Shown: one piece after another, positions 39,408 to 50,027 of the stretch
Numbering within the stretch: position 1 is the first letter of the stretch
How the letters are laid out: every line of letters starts with the position of its first letter
Assembly (NCBI RefSeq): GCF_000092065.1
Contig: NC_009355.1
Location: 744,001 to 808,000 of the forward strand
Direction: 5' to 3'
Length of the DNA stretch: 64,000 bases
Source of the DNA: Ostreococcus lucimarinus CCE9901
Lineage: Eukaryota > Chlorophyta > Mamiellophyceae > Mamiellales > Bathycoccaceae
Made by a program: the position numbers and the translations under genes
Notes under the pieces: model-generated
What the model was told of the DNA's origin: nothing
Seen by the model: the letters and a program-made list of their open reading frames with translations, nothing else
The model's database searches: none

Positions 39408-40457
39408 TCATTCGCCCGCGGCGGCGATGACACCCGCCACGATGGCGGCGACGGCGCCCGCCGACGCGACGCGAAGCTCGGGATCGAAGACGCTCTTGCC
39501 GTGCTCCGCCGCCTTGGAGATGGCTGGGTCGAGTGGAACTTTACCCAGAAACGGCACGTTGAACTGCGCGCACATGGCTTCGGCGCCGCCTTTCGAGGGC
39601 GCAAATACGTCCGTGCGCGCGCTGAGCGAATCCGCGAGCTCGGGCGCGTGCGTCGCCAAAAGCTCGCGCACGCGACTCGTCTCATCCGCGCCCGTGTCCT
39701 CGTTCACGAACGACATCTCGCGCATGGGCACGCGAAGTCCGGACATGTTTTCCACCACCCCCAAAACCTTGATGCCGGTCTTTTTGCAAAAGTTGAGCTC
39801 CTTGCGCACGTCCGCCACCGCCACCTCTTGCGGCGTCGTCACCACCAGCGCGCCGTCCACGCCCGCCTCCTTCAAATACTGCACCACGCTCAAGTGCTCG
39901 TCCGACGTCCCGGGCGGCGCGTCGACGATCAAGTAATCCAGCTCCCCCCACTCCGTGTCCGCCAAGAACTGCTTGATCAAACCATTCTTCCTCGGCCCTC
40001 GCCAAATCACCGCGTCGTCTCGATTCGGCAGCATGAACCCGATCGACATCACCGCCAGATTCTCCTCCACGTACACCGGCGACCACCCAGAGTTACTCTT
40101 GTGCACCTCCGCCTCCGCGTCGCCGCACATCGTCGGCACCGACGGTCCGCAGATGTCCACGTCCAGCAGTCCAACCTCTTTCCCTCGTCCCGCGAGCCCG
40201 AACGCCAACTGCGCCGCGAACGTGCTCTTCCCGACCCCGCCCTTGCCGCTCAGCACCAATATCTTTCGCCGCACCCCGCGCAGGCGCTCGGCGACGCGCG
40301 TCGCGTCCGCGTCGGTGCCCTCGCGCGCTTTCGCCGCCTCGCCCGACGCGCACGCCGCGCGATTGGGACACCCCGCGCACGACGCCTCGCGCCCGGCGCG
40401 CGCGCTCGCGGTTCCCGGGCACGCCTCCGGCGCGTTCTCGGGCCTGTCGTCCGCCAT
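39408..40457 (-). CDS. NBP35: NBP35 cytosolic Fe-S scaffold P-loop ATPase
   Basis: A 349-residue Mrp/NBP35 ATPase of the cytosolic iron-sulfur assembly pathway. The N-terminal cluster motif is present (CPGT...C.GCPNRAAC). The P-loop is the deviant Walker [12 protein letters not shown] near 70-80, followed by [29 protein letters not shown], and [14 protein letters not shown]. The C-terminal CPxC motif of yeast/animal NBP35 is missing: the block reads [15 protein letters not shown], as in plants, which supports the plant lineage. ATG 40457 lies 142 bp from the divergent synthetase gene. Confidence 0.95.
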   Translation of the reverse strand: MADDRPENAPEACPGTASARAGREASCAGCPNRAACASGEAAKAREGTDADATRVAERLRGVRRKILVLSGKGGVGKSTFAAQLAFGLAGRGKEVGLLDVDICGPSVPTMCGDAEAEVHKSNSGWSPVYVEENLAVMSIGFMLPNRDDAVIWRGPRKNGLIKQFLADTEWGELDYLIVDAPPGTSDEHLSVVQYLKEAGVDGALVVTTPQEVAVADVRKELNFCKKTGIKVLGVVENMSGLRVPMREMSFVNEDTGADETSRVRELLATHAPELADSLSARTDVFAPSKGGAEAMCAQFNVPFLGKVPLDPAISKAAEHGKSVFDPELRVASAGAVAAIVAGVIAAAGE

Positions 40458-40599
40458 CGTCGCGCGCGGCGACGCGACGCGCGCGCGAGTGCGGCGGACG
40501 GCGCCGACCTCCAGCGCAACACCATCCGGAAGAAAACGCGGCAGAAGCGCGCGCGCAGCGTCGGCCGCTCGAGCGCGCGGCGCTCGAGCCGCGCGCGCG

Positions 40600-43500
40600 A
40601 TGACGGACAACGCGCACGCGCACGCGCGGCGCGGCCGCGCGAGCGAAGACGCGAACGAGCGCGCGAGGACGGCGCGACGAAGCGTCGATGCGTGGGCGAT
40701 GCACGACGCGGCGAGACCGCTCGACGGCGCCGTGGGCGACGCGAATCGCGAGCGTCGGGCGTCGGGAAGCGAGACGACGTCGGTGACGCTATCCGTCGGC
40801 GATGGACGCGCGCGAACGGGCGAGGGAGGGGCGCCGCGAGCGCCGCCGGGGGCGTTCGCGATGCAATCGCGCGCGCTCGCGGAGGAGGAAAAACGCGTGT
40901 ACGAGACGAGACGGACGTCGTGGGAGGCGCTGGCGCGCGAAGCGCGCGAAAAATGCGCGCAAGGGACGCTGCGGGACGTGTGGTTGCGCGAAAGGCTGTC
41001 GAACATCACGAGAAAGACGCACGAGGGGGAGCGGACGGCGCTCATGACTGATTACTTCGCCGACGCGGACGATCGCGTGGCGGTGGAGGGAGTTGATGGC
41101 GTGCGAAGAGGGATGACGCATCGTGAATTGCGAGTTTTGATCGATCGAGTGTGTGAAAAAGATATGCCCGAGTGGGGCGTGCGCGCGCACGGTGGGAGAA
41201 TCGCGGTGGTGGTGCCAAACGGGCCCGAACTCATGACTTCTTTGATGTGCGTGTTGCAGCGACACTGCGCGGTGCCCATCAATCCGGTGACGACGCAAGA
41301 GGAGATTGAAGAAGAGCTGTTGAATACGAACGCGAAAGTGTTGTTGTATCAACGTGACGGGGGTAAGGGCGATGTTAAGATGCGTCGGTTGTGCAAGAAG
41401 CTCAAGTTGACGCCTTTGATCATCACGCCGAGCCCGACAGTGGCGGGCGATTTCACTCTCATCGGCGATCCGTACGGCTTAGCCACAGAAGAGGACTCGG
41501 CTGGGAACGACATCGAGCTCATGCAAGCCGACCGCTTGGCTTTGATTCTACACACGTCTGGGAGCACGGGGAAAAAGAAGGTTGTTCCCATTGCGATGTC
41601 GCAAATCCTTATCGGCGCCGCCGCCATCGCGGCGTCTTGCGGCTTGAATGAAGACGATATTTGCTGCAACTTCATGCCGTTGTTCCACGTCGGAGGTATC
41701 TTAAGAAATGTACTGGCGCCAATCATGTCCGGTGGATCCACGGTTGCTATGCCTTTCTTCGATGTCGACAACTTTTGGGAAGTCCTCGAGAGCAAAAAGT
41801 GCACGTGGTACTACGGCGCGCCGACTATGCACATGCTCATCGTAAAGTCCGCGGAAACCATGGCGAAGAACGACAAGGGATCAGTAAAGACATGTGTGAG
41901 GTTTGTCGCCAACGCTGCGGGCCCGTTACAACCGGCGACCGCGACGGAACTTCGACGCTTGTTCAACAACGCCTCGGTTTTGCCTTCGTACGGTATGACG
42001 GAGTGCATGCCTATCTCGTGCCCGCCCATGGGATACGCGTTAGAGCGCCCGGGGACTTCTGGTCGATCAATCGGGCCGGAAATCGGCATCATAGACGATA
42101 GCGGTAATCTTTGCCCTTCTGGTGCGGTTGGGAACATCATGGTGCGTGGCCCTCTCGTGTTGACCGGGTACGAGGGCGAAGCGCCCGGTTCGAGCGGATT
42201 TGAGCCGGGAGGCTGGTTTAACACTGGCGACATGGGTAGGATGGATGATGATGGTTATTTGTACGTCACTGGTCGGACGAAAGAAGTCATTAATAGAGGA
42301 GGGGAAATCATCTCGCCGGTTGAGATTGAGGAAGCGCTCGCGTCGCTACCGGCAGTGTCTGAGTGCGTCGCCATCTCTGTCCCACACGGTACGCTTCAAG
42401 AAGTTGTTGGGGTCTTGGTTGTTCCAGTGAAAGGTGGACAAGTTCCCGGTATGCGGCAAATCGTACAGCACGTCGCCAAACGTTTGCCACCGTCCAAGTG
42501 GCCGCAGTGCCTTATTTTAGCGAGTGGCATTCCGAAGTCCATCACGGGAAAAGTGAGTCGCAGCGTGATCACTAGGCAGCTGCGACTACCTTCGCTCGAA
42601 GATGGTATGCGGGAGTTAGAAACAACGTTTGAAGCAGACTTTGCGGACAACGCCCTCTCTGGGGCACAGGCATTGAATGTAGACAACGCCTCGTCAGAAG
42701 TCGTGCAAGCGCTTCTTCTAGTGCCTGGCGTCAACGACGCCGGAGCTTGGATGGATAGCACCGGCTCAATCATCGCTGTCGTTACCCCGAAAACGCTCGA
42801 TGCGTCATCGGTGAGCTCGGCATCCACGCGTTACCTTCCTGGTTATCTTGAACCAAAGGAAATCTTGCCCGTGGCGTCAGTCCCACGAGATGCGCAAGGC
42901 GCCATCGAAGTTTCCAAAGTTTACGAAATGATGCGCCAAGATTTGACAGACGCTCCAGCGAACCCCAATCAAGAGCTTCTCGCGCATTTGTGGGGCGAAG
43001 TGCTCGGTACGGATTCGAGCATGATATCCATCAAGGATGATTTCTTCCTGAGCGGCGGCTCGTCCATTGCGGCGGGTCAACTCGCGGGTTTGATTCGCAA
43101 GAAGTTTGAAGTCAACATCACCGGAGCGGATATGTTCGAGCTTCGCACGATTCAAAGAATTGCGCAGATGATCGACAAGCGTACGAAGGAGGCGGAGAGC
43201 TCGGATAGTAAGCCGACGCACGCTCCACGACCCGTCGGCCCGGTTGACTGGGTCACGCCGAAGTCAAGCTTGGGCATCATCCCGAGCATCGTGCAGCTAA
43301 TGCCCTTGTACCTGATCAAGCCATTCTACAACATGGCACGTTGGGTTTTGTTCTTGATGTGCTGGTCGCACGTGTTCCACTACCTCGGTCCGAGCTTGCA
43401 TTGGATGAGGCGCGAGCACTTCATGGCTAAGGCTCAAAAGTTTGGCATGAATGAGGCGCATTCGCACTTTTACAGTACCGTGCAGCTTCTGTCGTTCTTC

Positions 43501-45759
43501 GTGGCGATATTCTTTGTAGCTTTGATCGTGTCGATACTGTTCCCACTTAGCGCGATCGTGTTCAAGTGGGTAGTGTTGGGGCGATTACAAGCGGGATCGT
43601 ATCCACTTTGGGGGCAGTACTACTTGCGATGGTTCTTAGTCGAGCAAGTGACCAAGATTGCGGGTCTCGGCATTTTTGATCTTTCTCCATGGTTGTTCAC
43701 TTGGTACATGCGCATGATGGGGGCTTCGATTGGAAAAAGTTCATATGTTAGCCCGAAAGCCATCATCGGCGACTTTGATCTTATCACGATTGAAAAGAAC
43801 ACCACTGTAGATGAAGGGTGCAACATTCGCGCCTTTGAAGCGCGTCGCGGCGGTATGCGTCTGTCGCCAATTTTCATCGGTGAAGGTTGCACGCTGTGCG
43901 TCCACGCGGTGTGCGGGCCGGGCGCATACGTTCCAGCTGGTTCGACACTTGCCGCTTTCACATCCTGGAGAGAGATGGATCCGCAACAAGTCCGGCCCGT
44001 GAGCACGAAAACGGCACAAATGCACTCGGAAACGCCGCGGTTGGCGTCGCGTTTGTTCGTCGCGTTTCCCATCGTTTTCACGTGCTTCTTCGTTCGTTGG
44101 CTGCCGTGGGTTTTAGTGCTGCGCGTCGTCCAGCAACACTCCATCGGAGATAACTTACTCACGCACGCGGGTATGGCAAACTGGAGACAAGAGCTCGACA
44201 CACTTGACAACGACTACGACGCGCTCGAAGTGTTCGTCACGCTGCTCGGGCGTTTGAGCTGGACGGATTGCATCGAATGGTTTATGGACCCGTTTCGGCT
44301 GGGTTGCATAGCGCTTGCGCGTCTGATGCACGCGACTGCCGGCCCGTTTGTACAGCTTTTCGCGACGATTCTAGTCAAGCGCGTCATCATTGGTAAGTTT
44401 AAATCTGGCGGCTTACCGCAAGCGCCGGCGGCGCGCGAGTGGGAATTGACACGTCGCTACATCATGCGTAAACTTTGCCCTAATGGCAAGTTTTACGGTG
44501 CGACGGATCTACTAGGTAAGCATTACCAGTACACAACGTATATTTACCGTGCGCTTGGCGCGACGGTTGGTGAGCGCATATTCTGGCCAGGCTCTGGCGT
44601 CATCGTCGGGGACGGAATGTACGATCTTTTGCACATAGAAGACGATGTCGTGTGGGGATCACGTTCTGCGGTGTATCCAGCAGATACCATCGGAGCTCTT
44701 CCCATACGTATTCGGCGTGGCGCGAACATCAGCGACCGTTGCGTCATCTTTGGAGGCGTTACTGTGATGCCGAACGCGTGCCTCGGCTCTGGGAGCGTCG
44801 CCGCTCGCAAGATGACGATTGCGAGCGGGTCGATTTGGGTCGGCAGTCGCAATGGCGTAGCCGTACAACTCGACCCTGGCGGTGCGTCGAGTATGATGGA
44901 TGAGCGCCAGACCGCGAAGCCATTCGGACGTGCAACGTACTTGGGACAAGCGACGTACCCCGTCGTCCCGTGGTACTTCATGCCCGTGATTTGTATCAGC
45001 GTGCAAATTTTCAAAGCCGCCGCGAACATGTTGCCGATTTACGTCGCGTGGTACGCCACCGCGTACATCTCCAGAGTATACCTTGACGAAGATTGGCAAA
45101 CTCTCGACGCGACACGGTACTTGAGCATCTTGTTCGTCGTATTCTTGATTTTGCGCGGTGTTCAAACGACGTTCAATCTCGTGAATTCCATCTTTCTGAA
45201 GTGGATCATCGTCGGTCGACGCACGCCCGGAAACTATCCGTGGGACACTAGTTCGTATTGTTTCCGCTGGAAACTGTGCGATATCATGAGCGACACGACA
45301 GATTTAATGCTTCTCTCCGGAAGCGAACATTTGTGCCGATACTTCCGCGCGAAAGGAGCCAACATTGGGCAGAACGTTTGTTTGTACCCCACGGGAGCGG
45401 ATCCGCCCATGCCCGAACCAGACTTGGTCACTATTGGCGACGGCGCGTGCATCAATTTCGCCCACGTCATCGCGCACACGAATACGTTGGGCGCTTTTGC
45501 GCTGAACAACATTCTCATTCGCGAACGCTCGACCCTCTGCATGGAGAGTCGTGTCATGGGTGGCACGAAAGTCGGAGCAGATTCCATTCTCCTCGAACAC
45601 ACGCTCGCAATGGTGGGTGACGATGTTGAACGCGGGGGGATCTGGCAAGGATGGCCCGTACAAATGGTTTTGAATTCGTGCGAACGCCCGCGCGGAAAGT
45701 CGTCGCCGTCAGGCCCCGAGAAGGCAAGTCCGATGGCCAAATCATATGGGGCCATGTAA
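40600..45759 (+). CDS. NRPS-like synthetase: adenylation, carrier and three membrane/left-handed beta-helix modules
   Basis: A 1,719-residue single-frame protein. Residues about 150-670 are an acyl-CoA-synthetase-type adenylation domain ([12 protein letters not shown] near 315, SYGMTEC, WFNTGD near 538, [19 protein letters not shown], and [10 protein letters not shown] near 646). Residues about 775-860 form a carrier domain with phosphopantetheine site FFLSGGSS (Ser near 821). From 887 to the end come three repeats of two-span membrane segments plus hexapeptide (LbH) domains, each membrane part ending in a motif like [18 protein letters not shown] (second copy [15 protein letters not shown], third [16 protein letters not shown]). 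This A-T-TM/LbH order is the architecture of bacterial Pls (epsilon-poly-lysine synthetase)/TIGR02353 proteins. No condensation or thioesterase domain is seen. The product is not readable. Confidence 0.9.
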   Translation: MTDNAHAHARRGRASEDANERARTARRSVDAWAMHDAARPLDGAVGDANRERRASGSETTSVTLSVGDGRARTGEGGAPRAPPGAFAMQSRALAEEEKRVYETRRTSWEALAREAREKCAQGTLRDVWLRERLSNITRKTHEGERTALMTDYFADADDRVAVEGVDGVRRGMTHRELRVLIDRVCEKDMPEWGVRAHGGRIAVVVPNGPELMTSLMCVLQRHCAVPINPVTTQEEIEEELLNTNAKVLLYQRDGGKGDVKMRRLCKKLKLTPLIITPSPTVAGDFTLIGDPYGLATEEDSAGNDIELMQADRLALILHTSGSTGKKKVVPIAMSQILIGAAAIAASCGLNEDDICCNFMPLFHVGGILRNVLAPIMSGGSTVAMPFFDVDNFWEVLESKKCTWYYGAPTMHMLIVKSAETMAKNDKGSVKTCVRFVANAAGPLQPATATELRRLFNNASVLPSYGMTECMPISCPPMGYALERPGTSGRSIGPEIGIIDDSGNLCPSGAVGNIMVRGPLVLTGYEGEAPGSSGFEPGGWFNTGDMGRMDDDGYLYVTGRTKEVINRGGEIISPVEIEEALASLPAVSECVAISVPHGTLQEVVGVLVVPVKGGQVPGMRQIVQHVAKRLPPSKWPQCLILASGIPKSITGKVSRSVITRQLRLPSLEDGMRELETTFEADFADNALSGAQALNVDNASSEVVQALLLVPGVNDAGAWMDSTGSIIAVVTPKTLDASSVSSASTRYLPGYLEPKEILPVASVPRDAQGAIEVSKVYEMMRQDLTDAPANPNQELLAHLWGEVLGTDSSMISIKDDFFLSGGSSIAAGQLAGLIRKKFEVNITGADMFELRTIQRIAQMIDKRTKEAESSDSKPTHAPRPVGPVDWVTPKSSLGIIPSIVQLMPLYLIKPFYNMARWVLFLMCWSHVFHYLGPSLHWMRREHFMAKAQKFGMNEAHSHFYSTVQLLSFFVAIFFVALIVSILFPLSAIVFKWVVLGRLQAGSYPLWGQYYLRWFLVEQVTKIAGLGIFDLSPWLFTWYMRMMGASIGKSSYVSPKAIIGDFDLITIEKNTTVDEGCNIRAFEARRGGMRLSPIFIGEGCTLCVHAVCGPGAYVPAGSTLAAFTSWREMDPQQVRPVSTKTAQMHSETPRLASRLFVAFPIVFTCFFVRWLPWVLVLRVVQQHSIGDNLLTHAGMANWRQELDTLDNDYDALEVFVTLLGRLSWTDCIEWFMDPFRLGCIALARLMHATAGPFVQLFATILVKRVIIGKFKSGGLPQAPAAREWELTRRYIMRKLCPNGKFYGATDLLGKHYQYTTYIYRALGATVGERIFWPGSGVIVGDGMYDLLHIEDDVVWGSRSAVYPADTIGALPIRIRRGANISDRCVIFGGVTVMPNACLGSGSVAARKMTIASGSIWVGSRNGVAVQLDPGGASSMMDERQTAKPFGRATYLGQATYPVVPWYFMPVICISVQIFKAAANMLPIYVAWYATAYISRVYLDEDWQTLDATRYLSILFVVFLILRGVQTTFNLVNSIFLKWIIVGRRTPGNYPWDTSSYCFRWKLCDIMSDTTDLMLLSGSEHLCRYFRAKGANIGQNVCLYPTGADPPMPEPDLVTIGDGACINFAHVIAHTNTLGAFALNNILIRERSTLCMESRVMGGTKVGADSILLEHTLAMVGDDVERGGIWQGWPVQMVLNSCERPRGKSSPSGPEKASPMAKSYGAM

Positions 45760-45857
45760 ATACTGTATCTACTATAGACACATCACATATTCTATTCGTT
45801 TCAATTTGGTTTTTGTTTTTGCCGTTGTGAATGTAAAAATGTTTTGTCACACTTCAC

Positions 45858-46832
45858 CTACTCTGGAAACCAGTCGACGCCCGCGTCGAAGGCGCCGTCG
45901 CCTCGCTCCATTTCTTTCGCTATCAACTCTAAGCCTAAAGGATAATTATTCGATAACACTCGCGATATCAACGCCACCTCGTCCCAGTGCGTTTTCAGCG
46001 CCGCCTCCACGCCCTCGGACTCACCGTGCGCCTCGCGAATGCTCTTCGCCCACTCGTCGGCGAGCACGATTTTTCCAAGGTGTTTGCGCAACGCGGGATC
46101 GAGCAACGCCGTCATCTGTGCCTCCGCGGTGACCCCCGGCGGTTTCGCCTTCATCGGCGCACGCATTTCCTTCGCGAAATACCACACCGTAAACATGAAA
46201 CGTTCGCGCATCGCCGGCATCACGCGATGCAATCCAAACTCGGACGAAAAAATCACCACTCGTCCCGCCTTCGGCGCGATCGTCACCCGTCCTCGCGGAA
46301 AAGGGTACAACGCCAGCGCGCCGCCGTCCCTCGCCTCGCACCAGTCTTCGTCCAAGTACGCGCACATCGTCACCCGCCTCGAATCTAAACTCGCGTCGCT
46401 GTCGAAGTGCAGCGGAAAACATCCGCCCGCGCCTTCGTTCACTTGCAGTTTCGTCGACGTTCTATCGAGCGCGCCGCCGCCGAGCGCGCCGAACGCCTCG
46501 TTCAGCGCCTCCATCACCGACGTCTCTTTCGCCAGCTCGTTCACCAACGGCGCGCTCGCCGCGTCTTCCTTCGACAACCGATGCACCTCGCACTCGTACA
46601 CGTGCGGTTTCGCGAGCGCGACGACGCCCTCGCGCGCGAACAGCGACGCGTTCGCGACGAACGCACCGCGTCGCCGCAGCGCGTTGAATTCATCTTTCAG
46701 CGCGCGCGCGCGCGCGACGTCGAAGGCGTCGTCCAAAACGACGTAACCGTGTCGCGCGAGTCGCGCCTTGGCGTCGCCGGCGACGAGCGCGCGCGCGATC
46801 GCGGCGTAGGCGCCGGTGAAGCGCCGCGACAT
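45858..46832 (-). CDS. 2-oxoglutarate/Fe(II)-dependent oxygenase, prolyl-hydroxylase-like
   Basis: A 324-residue protein with a double-stranded beta-helix oxygenase core. FPLHFDSDASLD gives the HxD iron ligands near 145, VTMCAYLDEDWCEARDGGALALYPF is the following strand pair, and GLHRVMPAMRERFMFTVWYF gives the distal His near 202 and the 2OG-binding Arg. This layout is that of the P4H/EGLN-like branch. No signal peptide, so cytosolic or nuclear. Substrate unknown. It converges on the synthetase gene and is divergent from the AAAP transporter by 46 bp. Confidence 0.85.
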   Translation of the reverse strand: MSRRFTGAYAAIARALVAGDAKARLARHGYVVLDDAFDVARARALKDEFNALRRRGAFVANASLFAREGVVALAKPHVYECEVHRLSKEDAASAPLVNELAKETSVMEALNEAFGALGGGALDRTSTKLQVNEGAGGCFPLHFDSDASLDSRRVTMCAYLDEDWCEARDGGALALYPFPRGRVTIAPKAGRVVIFSSEFGLHRVMPAMRERFMFTVWYFAKEMRAPMKAKPPGVTAEAQMTALLDPALRKHLGKIVLADEWAKSIREAHGESEGVEAALKTHWDEVALISRVLSNNYPLGLELIAKEMERGDGAFDAGVDWFPE

Positions 46833-46878
46833 GTCGTTCGGGACGAACCGTTAAAAAACGTCGAGACAGCGCGACGCG

Positions 46879-48282
46879 ATGGCGCCCGACGACGTCGAGC
46901 GCGCGGTGCCTCTCGAGGACGACGTCGAGCGGCCGCTTCGCGACGTCGCGAGCGACGGCGACGACGACGACGACGACGCGAGCGAGGACGCGCGCGCGTC
47001 GGCCGGAGACTTGGCGACGATTTTCGCGCTGTGGAACACGATGGTCGGCAGCGCGGTGCTCGCGGTGCCGTGGGCGTTCACGGAGAGCGGATTAGCGCTG
47101 GGCGCGGCGAGCGCGGTCGTTATGACGTGCGCGATGGCGTACACGGCGACGCTGGTGCTGCGGTACGGCGCGCGGGGAGGGCACGACGACTTGGCGGGGA
47201 TGTGCGGCGCGGCGCTGGGACCGCGAGCGAGAGCGGGGTGCAACGCGGCGATGGCGCTGATGATGGCGCAGTGCGTGGTGGTGTTCGACATGATGCTGTC
47301 GACGAGCGTGTACGGCATCGTCAAGGGGTTCGCAGATTTGGCGAAAATGCCGGCGACCGGTGGCGGCGGGACGACGGCGCTGGCGGCGACGCTCGCGTCT
47401 TCGAATTCCACGGGCTGGGCGACGTGCACGAACGCCGCGAAAGACGCCGCGAAGTGTTGGAATCCGTTCACGGCGGTGGGTGTCACCGCCGTTGCGCTGA
47501 TGTGTCTCGGAAGTCTGAAGAATCTCGACGGTTTCGTCGCCGTGAGCGTGCTCGGGCCCTTCTTCATGACGTACTTGATTTTGTTCATCGTATTCAAATC
47601 AGTCGTGGCGTCGGCGCCCGTGGCGCCGATCGCGCCGTACGCGAACTTTTCGACGTTTAAAAAGACGGCGGGGGTGTTGTCGAGCTGTTTATTTTCCCAT
47701 CACGCCGTGATTCCGGTGTGCCGGGCGAACAGTAAGTCGAAAAATAACGGGCGGAATCTTCTCGTCGCGTACGTGTTGGCGCTGATGTCGTACCTGGCGC
47801 CGGCGTTGGCTGGGAATTTCAGCGCTGCGTACGTCGCCGTGCGACGGGGGCCGAACGGTTCGTCTCGGGCGGCAAATTTCTTGCGCGTGTTTCCACCGAG
47901 CGATTACTATACTCTATCCGCGCACGTGGCGGTGACGGTACAGTTCTTGACCATGGTCCCGCTGCTCTTGTACATTCTGCGAACGCAAGTCTTTGGCCTG
48001 CTTCCGCAATTTCCAGCCAAGTACCACGGCGCGGCGTCGTTCGCGGTCAACTTTGCCGCGATCGCTCTCGGCTCCTTCTGCGCGGCGCATCCCGACATCG
48101 ACATCGGTATGATTCTTTCCAAGTGCGGCGCCGTGTTCGGCTTGATTTTCGCCTACGCGGCCCCCGTGCTCGTACACGTATTCGGACGCCGAGGAAATCG
48201 TCACCCTCTGTGGAACCACATCGCGCACGGCACCATTCTCGCCGTCGGCGTCGCCATCGCCCTCGCGCAATTCGTCGATTGA
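46879..48282 (+). CDS. AAAP-family amino-acid transporter (SLC38/SLC36-like)
   Basis: A 467-residue multi-span protein with about eleven hydrophobic segments. The first is LATIFALWNTMVGSAVLAVPWAF, the family N.MVG.(G/A).L..P.A signature, followed by GLALGAASAVVMTCAMAYTA. Later blocks such as LSSCLFSHHAVIPVCRANSKSKN and YVLALMSYLAPALAGNFSAAY fit SLC38A9/SLC36-type lysosomal or plasma-membrane amino-acid carriers. The N-terminal 45 residues are acidic (DDDDDDASEDAR) and cytosolic. The substrate is not assignable. Start-to-start spacing to the oxygenase is 46 bp. Confidence 0.87.
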   Translation: MAPDDVERAVPLEDDVERPLRDVASDGDDDDDDASEDARASAGDLATIFALWNTMVGSAVLAVPWAFTESGLALGAASAVVMTCAMAYTATLVLRYGARGGHDDLAGMCGAALGPRARAGCNAAMALMMAQCVVVFDMMLSTSVYGIVKGFADLAKMPATGGGGTTALAATLASSNSTGWATCTNAAKDAAKCWNPFTAVGVTAVALMCLGSLKNLDGFVAVSVLGPFFMTYLILFIVFKSVVASAPVAPIAPYANFSTFKKTAGVLSSCLFSHHAVIPVCRANSKSKNNGRNLLVAYVLALMSYLAPALAGNFSAAYVAVRRGPNGSSRAANFLRVFPPSDYYTLSAHVAVTVQFLTMVPLLLYILRTQVFGLLPQFPAKYHGAASFAVNFAAIALGSFCAAHPDIDIGMILSKCGAVFGLIFAYAAPVLVHVFGRRGNRHPLWNHIAHGTILAVGVAIALAQFVD

Positions 48283-48360
48283 ACGACCGTCGCTCGCGCA
48301 GTATGTATTTATTTCTTCTCGCGAGACGACGCGCTGTTGTACCATGTCACCATTCTCGAG

Positions 48361-48392
48361 CCACCTCACAACCTTCACAACCTTCACAACCT
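48361..48392 (+). repeat. short CCTTCACAA-type tandem repeat in a 5' leader
   Basis: CCTCACAA, CCTTCACAA and CCTTCACAA follow one another about 20 nt before the ATG of the plastid membrane protein gene. A CT/CA-rich leader may mark the transcription start. Confidence 0.5.
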
Positions 48393-48408
48393 CGCGCGTC
48401 TGAACGCG

Positions 48409-48946
48409 ATGTCGTCGTTCACCCTCGCGTCGAGCGCGCCCTCAAAGACGATCGCGCGCGCCCACGCGCGGCGCGGCGCCGCGCGCGGCGCCCGCGTCGT
48501 CGTGCACGCGGCGAAAAAGAAGCAAGATGCCACCGAAGAGGACGAGGCGAAGATCGACTTCAAAGGCTTGAAGCAGCTCATAAGCATGGGCCTCGGCACG
48601 ATCAGCGGGGACATCACGGAAATTAACTTGGACGATCCCACGAGAACGGTCGTGATGGAGCTCGGTGCGTCGCGTCGATCGCCTTCGCCGCGCGCGGCGC
48701 GACGGCTGGATATGTTTTTGGGAGCGCGGCGTTATCCCGGACGACTGACGATGCGTTTGCGCGCGCGACGACGCAGAGGCGAATAATTTTGAAGACAAAG
48801 ATGGCAAACCGTTGAATTTTATCAATAACGATGGGTTCGTCGGCGAGAAAGGGGAGAGTGTTAGCGTTTTGAATTACGCGGTGCCTGTGCTCTTGGGGGC
48901 GGCGTCCATAGCGGGCGTCGTGGCCACGCTTAAAGCGCTCGCGTAA
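48409..48946 (+). CDS. predicted plastid-targeted single-pass membrane protein (two exons)
   Basis: Exon 1 (48409-48664) encodes a Ser/Ala/Arg-rich transit-like segment, then KKKQDATEEDEAKIDFKGLKQLISMGLGTI and GDITEINLDDPTRTVVMEL. The donor CTCG|GTGCGT and acceptor CGCAG|AG join it to exon 2 (48777-48946), continuing EANNFEDKDGKPLNF and ending with a membrane span (YAVPVLLGAASIAGVVATLKALA). The total is 141 residues. ELEANNFEDKDGKPL reads as a continuous conserved stretch across the junction, which supports the splice. I do not recognise the family with certainty. A thylakoid or envelope location is inferred from transit peptide plus span. Confidence 0.72.
48665..48776 (+). other. predicted intron (112 bp) of the plastid membrane protein gene
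   Basis: GTGCGT donor and ACGCAG acceptor, with CTGAC at 48745-48749 about 28 nt before the acceptor. Splicing joins G and AG into a Glu codon. Confidence 0.78.
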
Positions 48947-48987
48947 GTGTTGTATTACCTACTGATGATGTTCGTGTGTGATTGCGA

Positions 48988-49698
48988 TTACAAATCGTCG
49001 TCGCGCACGTCGACGTCGGCATCGTCGCACGCGCCGGCGAAGATGGGGTTACGCACGACGATTTTAGCTCCGTCGCGCGTCGTCCAGTCCGTTTCAAGGC
49101 GTTCTGAATACTCATTCGCGTCGTCGAGTTCGGCGCGATCACGAAGGTAACGACGTCGTAGACGTACGTTTTCGTCGGTGACTACCTTCAGTCGTCGCGC
49201 GAGCGCCTGCGCGTCTTCCATCATTCGGCGTAATCGAGCCGCCGCATGCGTCGCCGCCGCGTCTCTTCGCTTGGCCCATTCTTCGATGAGCCTCGCGCGC
49301 TCGTTCGAAGCCTTCAACTCGCCTCGCGCGTCCTTCACATCCTTTTTCGCGTCTTGCACCATCTCCATCAGCGCCTTTCGCGCTTTCGCTCCGCGTTCGA
49401 GCTCGTACCGCGCCTTACGCTCTGAGTCTAAATTAAGCCTCTGCGCTCGTCCAAGCTCCCTTCGCAACGATTGGCACGCCGCCGTCGCCGCGTTCGCCCG
49501 CTCGCGCTCGCATTTCGCCTCCTTCCCCGCGCACTCTAGCGCGTCTCTCGCCTCCGCGAGCGCCCGCGCCGTCTCCGTCGCGCGTCGCGCGTGATACTCC
49601 ATCCTCGCCACGAGCGCATTCTGTTGTCGGTTCGTCTTCTCCATCTCCATCGCCGCGTCCGCGCCGGCGACGCGCGTCATCGTCACCACCGCCGGCAT
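48988..49698 (-). CDS. coiled-coil protein of unknown function
   Basis: A 236-residue frame from ATG 49698 (MPAVVTMTRV). Residues 20-200 are a long, Ala/Arg/Glu-rich helix with heptads (MEYHARRATETARALAEARDAL, KALMEMVQDAKKDVKDARGEL, RRMMEDAQALARRLKVVTDEN). The C-terminus is acidic (CDDADVDVRDDDL). An upstream in-frame TTG extension adds 30 Arg-rich residues. No catalytic motif, so a structural or scaffold role is possible. It converges on the plastid membrane protein gene with only about 41 bp between stops. Confidence 0.65.
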   Translation of the reverse strand: MPAVVTMTRVAGADAAMEMEKTNRQQNALVARMEYHARRATETARALAEARDALECAGKEAKCERERANAATAACQSLRRELGRAQRLNLDSERKARYELERGAKARKALMEMVQDAKKDVKDARGELKASNERARLIEEWAKRRDAAATHAAARLRRMMEDAQALARRLKVVTDENVRLRRRYLRDRAELDDANEYSERLETDWTTRDGAKIVVRNPIFAGACDDADVDVRDDDL

Positions 49699-50027
49699 CG
49701 CCGTCGTCGTTCGCGCGCGTCCGCGCCCTCGCGACGCCGCCGTCGCGCGCGCGCGCGTCGTTATCTCGCGCCAATCGCGCGACTCCAAAAGTCACCCGAG
49801 AGAAACCGCGCGGCCGAAAGTCGACACCCGGCACGGCCTGGAGACGCGCGCCGCACGACGCGACGCGGCGCCGCGACGACGGCCGCGACCTCGCGCGACC
49901 GCTCGAGAGGAATCGCGCGCGCGCTCAAATCGCCGTCGACGTCGAATCGCCGTCGACGTCGACGCGCGCGACGGAGGCGCCGCGAAGAGAAACGACGCGA
50001 ACGACGCGTGACGTCGACCGGGACGTG

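Noticed and set aside
39955-40599. Upstream in-frame extension of the NRPS-like synthetase
   Set aside because: It is antisense to NBP35, which is certain; the first reasonable ATG is 40600.
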